From positions 20,274,767-20,338,766 of the forward strand of contig NC_049988.1 of assembly GCF_000003815.2 (NCBI RefSeq): DNA of 64,000 bases. The letters run 5' to 3'. Numbering within the stretch: the stretch's first letter is position 1; every line of letters starts with the position of its first letter. Under the pieces are notes generated by a model. The model saw only the letters and a program-made list of their open reading frames with translations, made no database searches and was not told where the DNA came from. Of this stretch, positions 44,001-56,089 are shown piece after piece. Position numbers and translations under genes: made by a program. Source of the stretch: Branchiostoma floridae. Taxonomy: Eukaryota > Chordata > Leptocardii > Amphioxiformes > Branchiostomatidae.

Positions 44001-45497
44001 AAATTTACATTGTATTAGAAATAATTAAAGTTGTCGAAGTTTAAGTTAAGAGAGAGAGGAGAGACGATTATTGCAATACATGGTATACATTGCGAATTAT
44101 GCATGTATCATATTGTATGAATATGGTGGTAGACATGTTAGAAGAAAACTAAAGGATATAAGCATGTTACACATAGGAAGTTCTGTACTTCTGTATTCTG
44201 TTATTGCACAGCGTCATAGGTGCAGTTGATGACCATTATAGCGTGTGCATCGCTCACTCAAATGTATTTCTGGTGAAAATAAAATAAGTTGCATTTGGTA
44301 TTTGCTTCCAAGAGTGGGTTTGATACAGACAATGGTGCACTTATACACGGACAGGCAGGAAGATAGGTGAGTTCAGTGAAACATATTAAGTGCAAAGATA
44401 CAAAAAAAGAGAGAAGAAACACCAATAATCTAAGAAGCATCAATTCAGCTACAATAAGATATGAGCATATAAGCAAATCCCCGCGAACTTAAATGCATTT
44501 ACAGTATATATTTGCACCTTTTGCACATTTCACATATTTTAACGAGATATCTATAATCAGCATCTGATGGGAAACAACAATGATGGTCCAGATATTTGGG
44601 AGAAGGAATGGCATCCTCATTTTCAACAGATATAACAGCACCGTGTTAGTTTCACTCTCATTCTACACTGTGGTGTCGAATGTCTTCGCGTGACCTCTGC
44701 TAAAGGGCCTGCCTCATCAACATATATCGCATGGTGGCGCTGTTTGCTAGTCCAGCCAAGGCGCAGCTGCAGCATCACAGCATCATTGATAAATAAACAT
44801 GCACATGCGGCAGCCTCTGCGGATGGGCCAGCTGGAAATCATTTTACAACATCGTGCCAAAAACAGATACTCAAGCAGCTGGATGTGATTTAGTAACCCC
44901 CAATTCCTTGTACTGGAGAACGAGCTGTACGTGAGGTTAGAAGCTTACAACACTGCAATATAGGGGCATCGATATACTATATGGTGTATGTGTATGACAG
45001 GTCTGCTGATGCCTGGAGGGACTTGAAGATCACCCTGCCTAACCATTACTATACACTGTGTCGTTTCATGTGCCATGTGGCACGTATGTACCGACCACTG
45101 CTTGAGCTCGAGGCTGTATTCGCTTATGTAGAGGCTTAGATATATTACAAACTACCATGACTTCTGTGTAGACGTTCATTAGATTTTGTGTGACGTTTCT
45201 GTGTAATTGAGAGCATATATAAGGCCATGCTGCTTGGCAATGAATATGTACCATATGGTTCCATGTGGCACGTATGTACCGACCACTGATTGATGCTTTA
45301 TGCGCTTATGTTCAGGTTTAGATCCAACAAACTATGATGACTTCTGTGTAGAAGTTCATTAGTCTTTAATAGATTTTGTATGGCGTTTGTGTAGAATCGA
45401 GAGCATGTATGAGGAGGTAGTCGTTAGAACTCTCTCCAAGCATATGCTTGTAATTGTATCTGTATTAGCGTCTGAGGAGACTTGAAGGCCATCCTGA
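41050..45497. repeat. Duplicated intergenic block, copy C
   Basis: Colinear with copy D (61625-64000) and with copy A up to the aggccatcctg segment. A poly-C run lies at about 41287-41307. It is interrupted by the insertion 41701-43047. A fragment of the 63696-63906 MITE remains at 44471-44506. Confidence 0.88.
41701..43047. mobile_element. 1.35 kb insertion with internal repeats and 4 bp target duplication
   Basis: Copy D continues cacttttaaa-tatctctttccc. Here ctagagttcc...ctggcaaagg is inserted with taaa on both sides. acctttgcca near the left and tggcaaagg at the right end are inverted. The interior repeats ttaattatgcaaat, tttgcataat and acatatgtgacaagttt about every 200-240 bases. No transposase ORF. 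Confidence 0.78.
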
Positions 45498-46130
45498 TTT
45501 TGATTGATACTGGATGTGCTTTCTTAAGCTTACCACTGCTCCCAAAGAGCATCCACTTTGTCTTTGAAGCATTTAGGGTCAAATGGTTTAACTGGAACCA
45601 TGTAGCTATATGGGAGAGTTCTGAATTCAGAGTGGCTTCAATGTACCTAGTGTCATTACTGGAGCAAAAAATTGCCGTATCATCAGCATAGAGACATACT
45701 TTGTTGGAGATACAGTCAGGTAGATCATTTATAAACATAATAAATAACAATGGTCCAAGGATTGACCCTTGTGGCACACCTACTGTCACTGGGAGATAAT
45801 CAGATACACAACTGCCTAGAGACACTGTCTGCTTTCTATCCGATAGGTAATTTGTGAACCATTTGAGTTCTACATCTTTAACCCCAATCCAGGACAGTTT
45901 CTTCAGTAACAGGCAATGATCTACTGTATCAAAAGCCTTTTTCAGGTCTAAAAACACAGCCCCCACTAGATTTCCACTGTCAATGTTTTGATACACATGG
46001 TCAGTGACATCCAGTAATGTAGTAGCAGTGGAATGACCTGGCCGGAACCCAGACTGCTCTTCAGAGAGAATGCTGTGTATTTGTAAACCATAAATTTTAC
46101 GTAAGCACATCAGCAAGATGATGGTGGCCA
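45498..46130 (-). mobile_element. Non-LTR retrotransposon fragment with reverse transcriptase core
   Basis: The minus strand reads through about 210 codons without a stop: EEQSGFRPGHSTATTLL, FLDLKKAFDTVDH, VPQGSILGPLLFIMFINDLP and the catalytic YADD (LYADDTAIF). These are RT motifs of a LINE, of the broad Jockey/CR1/L2 type. Both ends are missing, so it is a truncated copy. Its lower boundary interrupts block copy C (compare 5450). Confidence 0.92.
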
Positions 46131-47090
46131 CCTTAACACTCAGAAGAAGACCAGTACGTACCTTTCGCAACCGCTTCGATAAAAACGTCGTACGTCGGTG
46201 TGACGTGATAAAGAATCGCCAAAAAGCAGTACCAGTCTTAAGATTTCGATAACAGTCTTGGGCGGATGTGAACTACCGGTTTGACCTGACCGCTAATCCA
46301 ACCACGTGAACTGCAGTCATATGATTCGCACGCCGCTATCGTAGACGTGGTATCGGACCGGTGTTTGTAAACAACGATGACCTCGCGTGACCTTTGGCCC
46401 GAGGGCCTGTCTCACCAACACATATCGCATGGGGGCGCAGTTTGGTAATCCAGCCCAGGCATAGCTACAGCATCACCAGAAGATGCCCCTGCCTCAAGGT
46501 TCACAGTTTATGTTTCATTCTATGGTTTAGTTTAACCTAGGACAAGGTTGGTTTGACTATGTGTATACGGCCGAAAATCATACGCGTAAGTTTGTTTGTT
46601 TGTTTATCTATAAGTCATCCATATAATTTCATTCAACATGTCTTTAGTGACTTTATGGCATCACTATGCACTATTCATCATCGGCATACATGCAGATGCT
46701 GGATGCATTTTAGAATGCTCCTTCTGATCTGCCCCGTTTTTTTACAGCCTCCGTGGATGGATCGGCTGCCGAGAAAAAGGGTATTATAAATTAGGCCTCT
46801 GCTTGGAGAGTATCTGCAAGGTGCATCAGTGATTGGAAATCATTCTGTTACATCCATGAAAAGAATTCCAACCATTGGCAGAAATTATATCAAACAAATG
46901 TAGATGCTCTTCCCCTCTGATTCAATGGTGTTGTGCTTTCATCAGTTTTCAACTCATCTTCGTTTGTGTATTCATAACTATTTAACAGTTGAAACTTTTC
47001 ACTGTAAATCAAATGCACCTTCCAAAACACAAATTTAAAAGCATTTTTTCAATACCCTACCCCCCTCCCCCTCCAAAAAAAACGTCTTTT
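46131..47090. other. Intergenic, no gene recognised
   Basis: Contains another divergent copy of the gacctttggcccgagggcctg segment (46387) known from blocks A-C. Otherwise nothing that I can support. Confidence 0.45.
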
Positions 47091-48434
47091 CAGTGAGTCA
47101 AAGATTCCAAATGTAACGTAACAAGTGTTAGATGGCATTTTCGGCACCAAGGACAGCCACGGCTGCTCAACGAGTTTTGGTGACTGATTTTACAGGCTGG
47201 AAATCAAAGACAACTCTTATTTTCTTATTGAACAGATGATACTGCAACTGCATTCAAATTTCAACAGTCCCTTTAACTTTACCAGGTCACGACGTTATTT
47301 CCTGTTAAAGTGTAGCGTTACAACAATACAGACAGACAGCAGCAAAGCAACTTCACCTCTGGAGGGGTCAGAGTTGAAGGTTCATCCCAAAACGACGATT
47401 AGCACAGGGACAGGTTTTTTTTTCCGCTAGGCTGAAGACCGCCGATGGGAATACTGCCAAATTTGGCTTGTGGCTGTGACGTCACACAAAATAGCTAGAA
47501 TCGTCCTGAAAAAATGCCGAGTTAAAAATTACGTCTCTTCAAATTTGGAAAGGCTTAAAAATGAATCCACATCTTCCGTACAAAATTTCGACAAATCTTC
47601 TGTCTACAAACATGTCATTATCTTAAGGTTTAAGTCCTCAATATCTATCAATGGAAACTGTTGTGAAAAGTTCGAACACCGCGACCTAAATACTCCATCA
47701 TTTGACAAAACCGCCGATTACAACACGTGTTCACAAATGATTGTGTGTACGCATACGTTATTCAGTGACATGCCATCGTCTCACACATTTATATATCCAA
47801 TATGATAAGTTAGTTATGACATAGACCAATACTATTTAGAAAGACCAAGTCTTGTTGCGTTATGTGAAGAATTGCTGTTATTTCATCTCAAGATATAAAC
47901 CCATTGTCAACAGTCAGGGTGGATGCTTCAGGTGCTACGTTATCGCTGAAGATCTTTGAACGGCGGGCTACGTCATGAGCGGCTGAACAGGTTTTTTTAT
48001 CACTTTGAAAACAACACGTTAACCTGTGACCTAACGGGCTGCGGGCGCTTCGGATTTCGACAAACAACAGTGAACTGGATATTTGGGAGGGGGGCACATG
48101 CTGATAGGTGATCTTATCATTCAAAACACATCAATGCTATCGTCTGACACAATCATATACCCAAGGCGTTGATGATGTCAAGTTGTTAATGACATAGACC
48201 TAAAAAGTATATTCTAACTACGATAAAAAATTGATGTGTTTTCATTTCAAATTATAAACCCTTTGTCTAAAGTCAGGGTAGATGCCTCCGGCACCAGGAT
48301 ACCTCTAGACGGACTACGTCATGAGCGGCTGGACGGGTTTTCTGATCAGTTTGAAAAACAAGTGTGGCCTGTGACCTGTGTCACCTGGTGGAATCCAACA
48401 GAACGCTTCTGACTTCGACGTAAACAACTTTAAT
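47091..48434 (+). repeat. Upstream region of gene 5, shared with gene 3
   Basis: Matches 19550-20940 in patches, including the cagacagcagcaaagcaa and ggatatttgggaggggggca segments. A local duplication places the gtcagggt.gatgc...ctacgtcatgagcggctg segment at both 47916-47990 and 48271-48340. Confidence 0.75.
47477..47484. promoter_or_regulatory. CRE-type palindrome TGACGTCA
   Basis: Same conserved block as 9684 and 20162, here about 1.25 kb ahead of gene 5. Confidence 0.5.
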
Positions 48435-48540
48435 CAGTAATTATATATTCACACTCATGACGTATGAGGAAACAGCGGGGCTGACAAAACCAATAGGGAA
48501 CGACATTTTTCCAAGAAAAAAACTACAAGGGATTTCCCCA
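48435..48540 (+). promoter_or_regulatory. Conserved promoter region of gene 5 with kappaB-like site
   Basis: TATATA (48442-48447), TGACGTA (48458-48464), CCAAT (48490-48494), gggatttccc (48529-48538), all matching the order ahead of gene 3. ttccaagaa just before the kappaB-like site also fits the STAT pattern TTCNNNGAA, but gene 3 lacks it. Confidence 0.6.
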
Positions 48541-48736
48541 GTTTTTTGTTTGACAAGGTTTTGAAGATTGTATCTTAAAGTTTACTCAAAAGATAGCTTC
48601 AGTCGCTGAGAGCTACTACATACAGCCAGTCAGCGCAGTACCTCAGAGTTTTAGAGCATAATTTGCTTCAGTTTGGTTGAAACTATCATCACATTGAAGC
48701 CGAGTTCCTTGCTCAACTGCCCTAAAGTTGTAGAGA

Positions 48737-49045
48737 ATGAGCACAGATAAGCTGATGACCGGGGACCTGACGCTTGGCGGTCCCGTGTATGCCGATCGGA
48801 GGTCCCGTGTGCGCCGGGCGGCGTTCCAGTCAGCTCACGCCGTGGGGGTGATCTTGGTCGTCTCGGCGCTTGTGATGCTGGCGCTGCAGAACTGGCAACT
48901 CAAGCAGCTGCTTTCTGCAAACGACGACAGGATCGTGTCTCTTCAAGAGCGCGACAACCAAATCCTAGATCGTATCGCTACGCTGGAGGTTCTGACCAAA
49001 GACAAGTTCTGGGAAGACAACAGTCGTCATGTGGAGAAAACTGAG
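48737..49045 (+). CDS. Gene 5 exon 1 (tail, TM, stalk)
   Basis: 103 codons ending phase 0 at ACTGAG|gtacaa. Start chosen as the first ATG, in a context (tagagaATGAGCACAGATAAG) shared with gene 3. Hydrophobic run AVGVILVVSALVMLAL. Confidence 0.9.
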
Positions 49046-51677
49046 GTACAAATGTTGACTAATTCATTTCAATTGCATAACTGAGGTTAACTGCATAACT
49101 CCTAACATCAATGACAAGATTGTTTAGTAGATGACTGCTATATGTGTTTCTTTGTACTTTCTTTGTAATTTGCAAGTTTGGGCAAGATCTGACTGAATGC
49201 ATTTCACAGAACCAGTAAGTAAAAAAATGTACCCCTGGTCTTGTACAAAATTATGAATGAACGATATCAACTAGGCATGTACGTTTCTCTGTACAACCTT
49301 TAGAGTATTGGGGGACCTTGGGATAGCATACCTCGCATGTTTGATGTTTATCTAAATTGGATCTAATTAAGTGAAATAATTGAGCCAGCCAAACGTCCAC
49401 ATGGCCTTAAGGGTCTATTGATAATATCTGCTTATAGTTGGGATATCTATTTTTCATGGCTATTTCTAAATCCAAAGTACATAACGTTAGCAGCCCTGTA
49501 AAAAAATCTACACATTTGTCCAAAACTATGTTGCTAGTTTCGGATATCATCTCATGTAAATCAATATTAACTAGAAGCTATCAATATTACCTAGAAGTTA
49601 TCATGGAAATGTACAATTTGGTTGAAAATTGTGAGACATAGTTAAACGAATACAAACTTATAGTGAACGAAATCATCTGGGTGCACGTTTCCCCGCACAA
49701 ATCCGTACGGCCGTGAAAATCCAGTCTTGCGACCTTTACTAGATTAGGTTAATTGTGTGAAATAATTAAACCAACTAAACCTCAGACAGGGTATTGTTTA
49801 GAAGAGGCAATGGAAAAGATCTGACGACGGTTGCAATATCTATGTTTTATATCCATTTCTATTTGTAAAATATATATTAGCCATTTTCAACTCTGTAAAA
49901 AAAACTACATCTTTGTTCAAGACAATGGAACAGGTTTAGGAAATTTTCATACGTAAATCAAAATTGATGAGAAGCGCAAACAGTTATCATGGAAATGCTC
50001 TACTTAGTTGAAAACTGTGAGACGTGACCAAACCACTACATACTATACAACAGGTTAGTATGATACAGTATACGCCGTATACCATACAATGATTTTATAC
50101 TATAGTACATTATGTTATTATAGTATATCACTATATGGTAATAAAAGTGCAGTGTGGTACAGTAAGTAATTGGCTTTCTCTTCCAGTCGGCGGATGGTGC
50201 CTTCAGCCCCGATACTCAATCTGATCCCGGCATGCACCACAGGGAGAAGAGAGCTGCGAACAGCCTGACAATGCCGTTTGGAGGTAAAGACGAACTTAGC
50301 AAACACACAAACATAACCTCTTGTTTTGCTGAAAACAGATATGTTAAAGAAAGTGCACCGTCTATCAGAAAAAAAAACGGAGTATGCTTGCAAATCGTAC
50401 CTCAAGTATCTAAAATGTTGACTTAATGTTTCAGTACCAGTGTTCATCCTGTCAGTGTCTGTGTATAACTTCAACATCTAAAACCAGACGTTGTGGCTGC
50501 AAATGAAAGTCTTGTCCTGATTTATTGGCATTGGGTAACCATAAAATTGCAAATATCCAAGCCTATATAAGGACCAGAATCCTCACATCTGCCTGGACGT
50601 TAGACTAACGCACTTCTTCATACAGGCTGTCTTCAGGGGCCTCCCGGCAGAGACGGGAGAGACGGGCGCGATGGAGCGGTTGGACCTCCCGGACCGCCCG
50701 GTCCCCCCGAAATTCCTGTTCCGACTCCTGACCCACCGAAAATGAAAGGTACCACCAACCTGCATCTCTTTTCAGCTGAAGCGATGTACAGGATGTACAG
50801 GTTTATTATCTATTATGCACTTAATGTGTTTATGGAGGCTAGACATCTAGATAAACAATATTTAAAGACTTGAAAGACAATTTAATCTCTACAACTGGAC
50901 AAGGATGCAATCTCATATAAAAATCATGTTTAATAGTTGCTATGCTAACGTAAATCTTCTAATCTTATCCAGTTCTGGAGATTGTTTTAAAATGTCTTTG
51001 AATATCATAAACCTTGCTTTACAGATTGTGACGACGTCTACAAGGCAGGCCACACCACCAGCGGTCTCTACACCATCCAGCCAGACGCCGCCGGAGCCTC
51101 GTTTCGGGTCTATTGTGAGATGGAAGCCGGAGTCGGCGGCTGGACTGTCCTCCAGAAGCGCTTCGACGGTTCTGTAGATTTTGCTAAGGACTGGACAAGT
51201 TACAAAATTGGGTTTGGGGCTCTTGTCGGCGAATTTTGGCTCGGAAACGACAAGATCTATCAGATCTCTAACGAGAAGGTATACCTTCTGCGCATTGATC
51301 TCGAGAATTGGTCCTCAGGAACGGTATACGCTGAATACGATAGGTTCTATATCGAGGATGAAGCAGCAAAGTACCGTCTGCATGTTGGTGCCTATAGCGG
51401 CACTGCTGGGGATGGTGGGGATGGGTTAAGCTTTCATGATGGTAGCAGATTTTCAACACACGACCAGGATAACGACGATTATGCGAGCGCTAACTGCGCA
51501 ACTAGCTATGGCGGTCGTGGTGGTTGGTGGTATCATGCTTGTGACCGCGCCAACCTGAACCAGCTGTACAAGCATGGCGGCGGGGGGGATAATCACCATG
51601 GTATAGAATGGACAGCATGGACAGCTCACCGGTGGTCCATCAAGGCTTCTGTCATGAAGATCAGACCTGCTCCTTAG
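48737..51677 (+). CDS. Gene 5: TM protein with furin-type site, short collagen and FBG domain, 393 aa
   Basis: Exons 48737-49045, 50187-50283, 50626-50748, 51025-51677, in frame. Predicted parts: tail with basic stop (RRSRVRR), TM (about 35-50), a heptad-like segment (LLSANDDRIVSLQERDNQIL), a convertase site REKR (122-125), eight collagen triplets (136-177 exon) with a Pro-rich hinge (EIPVPTPDPP) in place of the CxC motif, and FBG (177-393). The expected biology is synthesis as a type II membrane precursor and release of a collagen-FBG piece after cleavage in the secretory pathway, which would resemble a soluble ficolin. Cleavage is inferred from the motif and its conservation in gene 3. Confidence 0.87.
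50187..50283 (+). CDS. Gene 5 exon 2 (furin-type cleavage exon)
   Basis: 97 nt, phase 0 in and 1 out, acceptor ctcttccag, donor tggag|gtaaag. Encodes SADGAFSPDTQSDPG, HHREKR and AANSLTMPFGG. Confidence 0.88.
50626..50748 (+). CDS. Gene 5 exon 3 (short collagen)
   Basis: 123 nt, phase 1-1. GCLQ, eight Gly-X-Y triplets (three GRD in a row, three GPP at the end), then a Pro-rich linker to KMKG. Lacks the SCDC/SCNC motif of the other genes. Confidence 0.88.
51025..51677 (+). CDS. Gene 5 exon 4 (fibrinogen C-terminal domain)
   Basis: 653 nt to [12 protein letters not shown] start, HDQDNDD, NCAT, GGWWYHACD, NLNQLYKH (Leu where the others have Pro), ending MKIRPAP. Confidence 0.96.
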
Positions 51678-51730
51678 AAATAACCAACCACAAACTAAAC
51701 CCACGGCCTTACATTTGCTTTCTTTGCTGA

Positions 51731-51736
51731 AATAAA
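51731..51736 (+). terminator. Poly(A) signal AATAAA of gene 5
   Basis: 54 bases after the stop, in the same context as after gene 2. Confidence 0.7.
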
Positions 51737-51999
51737 GAGTGATACTGGAGCAAATCTCTTAACAATGCAATGGTGACAATCAACTTTTATCTTTATTCTG
51801 TCTGCATAATCCTTTTCACGGTGAGGTAAAATTTCAATCCTGCGCATATTTTGGTAATTCATCTGACATAACGTGAATTGTGTGAAAATATTATGTAATG
51901 CATGTACACAGGGAGCATTATAAACGTGGCTTAAAGTGTACGTAGTCGAACTTCATGAGCATAAAAAGTTTATTGCGCGTCCCCTCCACCCACACCACA

Positions 52000-52138
52000 C
52001 CACACACACGCGCGCTCACACACACAAACACGCACACACACACTCACACACGCACACACACACGCACGAACACACGCACACACACACACACACACACACG
52101 CACACACACACACACACACACTCACACACACACGCACG

Positions 52139-52192
<54 letters not shown>

Positions 52193-52222
52193 ACACACAT
52201 ACACACACACACACACACACAC
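52000..52222. repeat. (CA)n microsatellite
   Basis: CA tract with CG and CT interruptions, positional equivalent of 17019-17297. The flanks on both sides are nearly identical to those after gene 2. Confidence 0.97.
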
Positions 52223-52239
52223 GAACATACGCCTCACTA

Positions 52240-53640
52240 CTCTCCATCCCCATACAAACCCTCTAACATGCCTTGGATAGTTGTCACTCCTAAGGGCGCC
52301 TCTTGAACAAAATGTTGTTCTTTGGCTCAGATATCTTCCAAAGTTGGCAGCACTACTCCTACATGAATTTGGGCAGGTGAGGACTAAGAGCTAATTTAGA
52401 CGTGGATCGAGCGCAAAGTTAGCCTCCTCTGCAGACGTCTGGCAGTGCTATTTTTCGGCTAAGACTCTCCAATGGATGGAGAGGGGTCCCGCATGAGTTC
52501 CGCGCAAAGTATACTAACGAAACTTTTAGTTGCAGTTTACAAAATAATCAAAAGATGGCACTGCCACGCTGAAGTGATAAACTCTTTTGCAAAATCCATG
52601 TCCTCATTCTAAAATTCTAATTATTCCATGCATAGACAACTTTTAAGGCGGACTAAAAAAAAACACAATGTAAATCCATCGCTTCACTGTTCCCAAACAA
52701 ACGTTCAATTGAAATAAACATCATTCTTAATGGAGGACATATGTGATTGCGGCGAAAGAACATTTACTGTTGTTGTGTTGATTTGCATCATCTAGAAACA
52801 GCGTTGATATTGTAGTACATGTCAGTTTTTTTAATTGGGCAAACTTGTCACTTGGGTGATGTTGAAAAACAAACAAAAATAAAACGTAAAAACCATTTGT
52901 ACAGTCACATGTCCTACAAAACTTCATTCTTTTTTTTCATTCTTCGAGCGGTACATTGTATTGCAGTCCTTTGTTCTATGTTCTAGGTGTGCTTCAGATT
53001 AAGTAAGTGAATTATAGTATAGAATGCGATAAGATCATTCCTTTTTGGTGAAAATGTTTATGTAAGGTATGGTAGTTGTGAACATTATGTAGAAAGTAAC
53101 GTTATATTAGCGGATATTAGGAATAGTCAGTTTTTTGTTGTAACTTAGAATAAATCTTAACAGCAAGATGTTTAGCAACGTTGCAGGAATCAAAATTTTG
53201 TTGAAAGTTTCTTTTTTTTGTAGAAGCTCTTGGGACTAGTTGTAGCACCTGTGGCTACTAATCATATTCATCTAGCGTAGACAAGTATATATATTAGTGA
53301 TGAAATACGGTAGGAAACGTTGTATGGTATATGTTGATGATGCTATATGGCTGCTAGCGTTATGTTGTATGTGTTGATAGTATATGGTGGCTTACGTTAT
53401 CTGGTAGTACACATACTAGAAGAACACATGTTGATACATGTATCAGCATGTTATTATAAGACGTATTAAACTTATAGCTCTGTATCAGTTATTGCACTAA
53501 GACGTTAGTCACAGAGATAGCATGAGCTTCATTAGTTTATATAACTACTGCATCACATTTGCAAGTTTGGTGAAATTACAGCATGGTATATGTTAAATAT
53601 TGTCTTGGATCTTCTTTTTTTAATATGAATGAGTTGTATA
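52240..53640. repeat. Duplicated intergenic block, type 2, copy 2
   Basis: Colinear with 17300-18957, with small deletions. No supported coding sequence. Confidence 0.85.
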
Positions 53641-53647
53641 CGGATAT

Positions 53648-53723
53648 ATGCACGCACGCACCCACACACCCATACACACACAAATGCACACGCAGACACA
53701 CACACAAACACGCAAACACACAG

Positions 53724-53754
<31 letters not shown>

Positions 53755-53775
53755 CACATACACACACACACACTA

Positions 53776-53812
<37 letters not shown>

Positions 53813-53822
53813 TACACACGCA
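53648..53822. repeat. (CA)n microsatellite
   Basis: Equivalent of 18958-19190. Confidence 0.95.
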
Positions 53823-53964
53823 AAAACAGCCTGACCGGGCCCCGGGTAGGAAATGTGACGTAGGCCTAACTGGTTTAGCCAAAAGTACATCGCGCACATG
53901 TTTATACACAGAAGAACAGACACAGCAAGAGCATACGCACACTTACAAACATACATACATACAT

Positions 53965-53975
<11 letters not shown>

Positions 53976-54042
<67 letters not shown>
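53976..54042. repeat. (AT)n microsatellite, 67 bp pure
   Basis: Uninterrupted AT run, against about 15 bases at the paralogous site 19380-19394. A young expansion. Confidence 0.97.
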
Positions 54043-54044
<2 letters not shown>

Positions 54045-54669
54045 GGACATACGGGAAGAAACACACACAGGCACACATTCATACACATAGACAGACACAC
54101 GAATGAAAACACAACACAAGTTTTTACATATATACAAAAGATAGCTTCTTAGTATAGATTATAGAAGGCACCTATTATGCTATACACATTTACAGCTCAT
54201 TCCAAACCCGGTAAAGCGAGTAACATAATTCAGCGAGTTAAAAATTCCAATTGTAAACAATCACATGTAAGATGGCATTTTCAGCACCAGAGACAGCTAT
54301 GGCTGCTGAATGACTTTTCCTCGCTGTAAATTGAAGACACCTTTCAATATGTGCTATCGAAGATACATTGAGATTTCAACAGTCATTTAACTGTATCAGG
54401 TCACGACGTCATTTCCTGTTCAAGTGTACAACAATAAAGACAGACAGACAGCAGCAAAGCAAGGTCACTTCATCATCATCAGGGGTCAGAGTTGAAGGTT
54501 CATCTAAAAAATGACGATCAGCAGAGGGACAGGTTTTTCCACTAGGTTAAAGGCCGCCGATTTCAACACCACCAAATTAGATATTTGACGAGACAAAATA
54601 CCTCTAGAATTGTTCAAACTTTAACAAAACCATTTAGATCATCGCAAATAACGACTTTAGATCTTCTTA

Positions 54670-55990
54670 AAAAATAAATCTACGGCTTGAATCCATATCC
54701 TCCCTACAACATTCCGAAAAGACTTCAGTCTACAATTATATCATCGTGGTTTAAAGCCCAATATTTATCGATGGAAACCATTTTAAAAGGGTCGAACACT
54801 GGGAGCAAAATTAAAGTCTTCCGAGTTTTTGCGAATTCGCTGATTACAACACGTGTTCATAAACGAGTTTAAGGCGTTTGTCTAAATAAAACACTGCATT
54901 GTTTCAAACCTGACAACATGCAACACAAAGTAACCTTCGAATTCAAGACTTTTGATCTTTTGATCACTTTCGAAATATTCTTGATTCTGAGGTCTTAAAA
55001 AACGTGCATAACGTTGCCAGCAAGAAGACATTTAAAGACAGATTCTTTGCGCAGAAACAGCCTGTACAGAGATGTGGAAGTCGCAAAGAAGACATTGAAA
55101 TCATGATCATTGTTTTGAACACATTATCATTCTTCAACTTCCACATCTTTATTGTCTTCACTCCCAGTGAACCGGGTCTTGGGGGATAGACTAAAGACAC
55201 ACTTGCACGTGGTATGAGGAACTGATTTAAAACCGCTTAATGATAAATGATGGGAATTTTAAACTTGTGTATGGTCAATGATGAACATTACCATGCATAA
55301 ATCAAGTAAATGTACAAACGTTCTAAATATTGCTAAAGGTTTGAGTTTGCCGAACTCTAGTTAAGCCTGGGTTTGCCACTTGAATTTTGCTGGAGAAAAA
55401 ATAAATAAATAAAAATGTATTCACGGTAGAAAATCTACAAATTACCTTAACGCAAAAACTCTTGCGTGTGTTGACTGACTACTTGTTAAGGGACGAAAAT
55501 ATCAGACGAACAACAAAAAAATTAAGAAAACAAATTTTTCTCCCATACATTTCAATGTATCTAATAGTTTTTCAAACATGATCAAATGTTTAAAAGTTGT
55601 TTTCGATACTTCTTTTTCAATATGTAACGAATAAACAAAGAAAATGATTACGTGTCTGTATGATTGGTCTCACCTGAAAAACGTGTGTTGTTTTCCACCC
55701 ACTCAATATGGTTTTCTTTCATCTCTGGTTTGTAATTTCTTCAGATTCCGGTTGCGTTTCGGACCACGCCTGAGGTAGGGCGTGTATTTTTGCTGTGCAG
55801 AAACCTGACAAGTCGCACAATAACAGGAGAACCTCAGAAGTCCCAAACTGCTGACATAGGTAAATATTTTTGTGAACACAGATAAGAAGTGGGTTTTGTT
55901 TTCCAGAATCTATGTAATGGCAAATATTGATATTCAGAAATACCCAGTGCCTTGCTTGGTGTACAGCGTGTTTTCTTTTGACCGCCGATA
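54670..55990 (+). repeat. Promoter/exon-1 segment of gene 6, distal tandem copy
   Basis: Colinear with 8327-9770 and with the proximal copy 56090-57350. It contains a decayed exon 1 (55820-55860). Confidence 0.85.
55820..55860 (+). pseudogene. Decayed copy of exon 1 of gene 6
   Basis: agtcgcacaataacaggaga shows the same loss of the start ATG as the distal copy of gene 2 (accataacagg). The end reads gctgacatag before gtaaat. Confidence 0.7.
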
Positions 55991-56018
55991 GCAACACTGC
56001 CAAATTAGACTATTGCTG

Positions 56019-56026
56019 TGACGTCA
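56019..56026. promoter_or_regulatory. CRE-type palindrome TGACGTCA
   Basis: Same block as 9684. The additional block copy near 54570 has lost it (ttgacgagac). Confidence 0.5.
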
Positions 56027-56089
56027 CACAACCGTACAAACTTTATCAAAACCACTGAGTTCATCGCGAATAACGACTTTAGATCTTCT

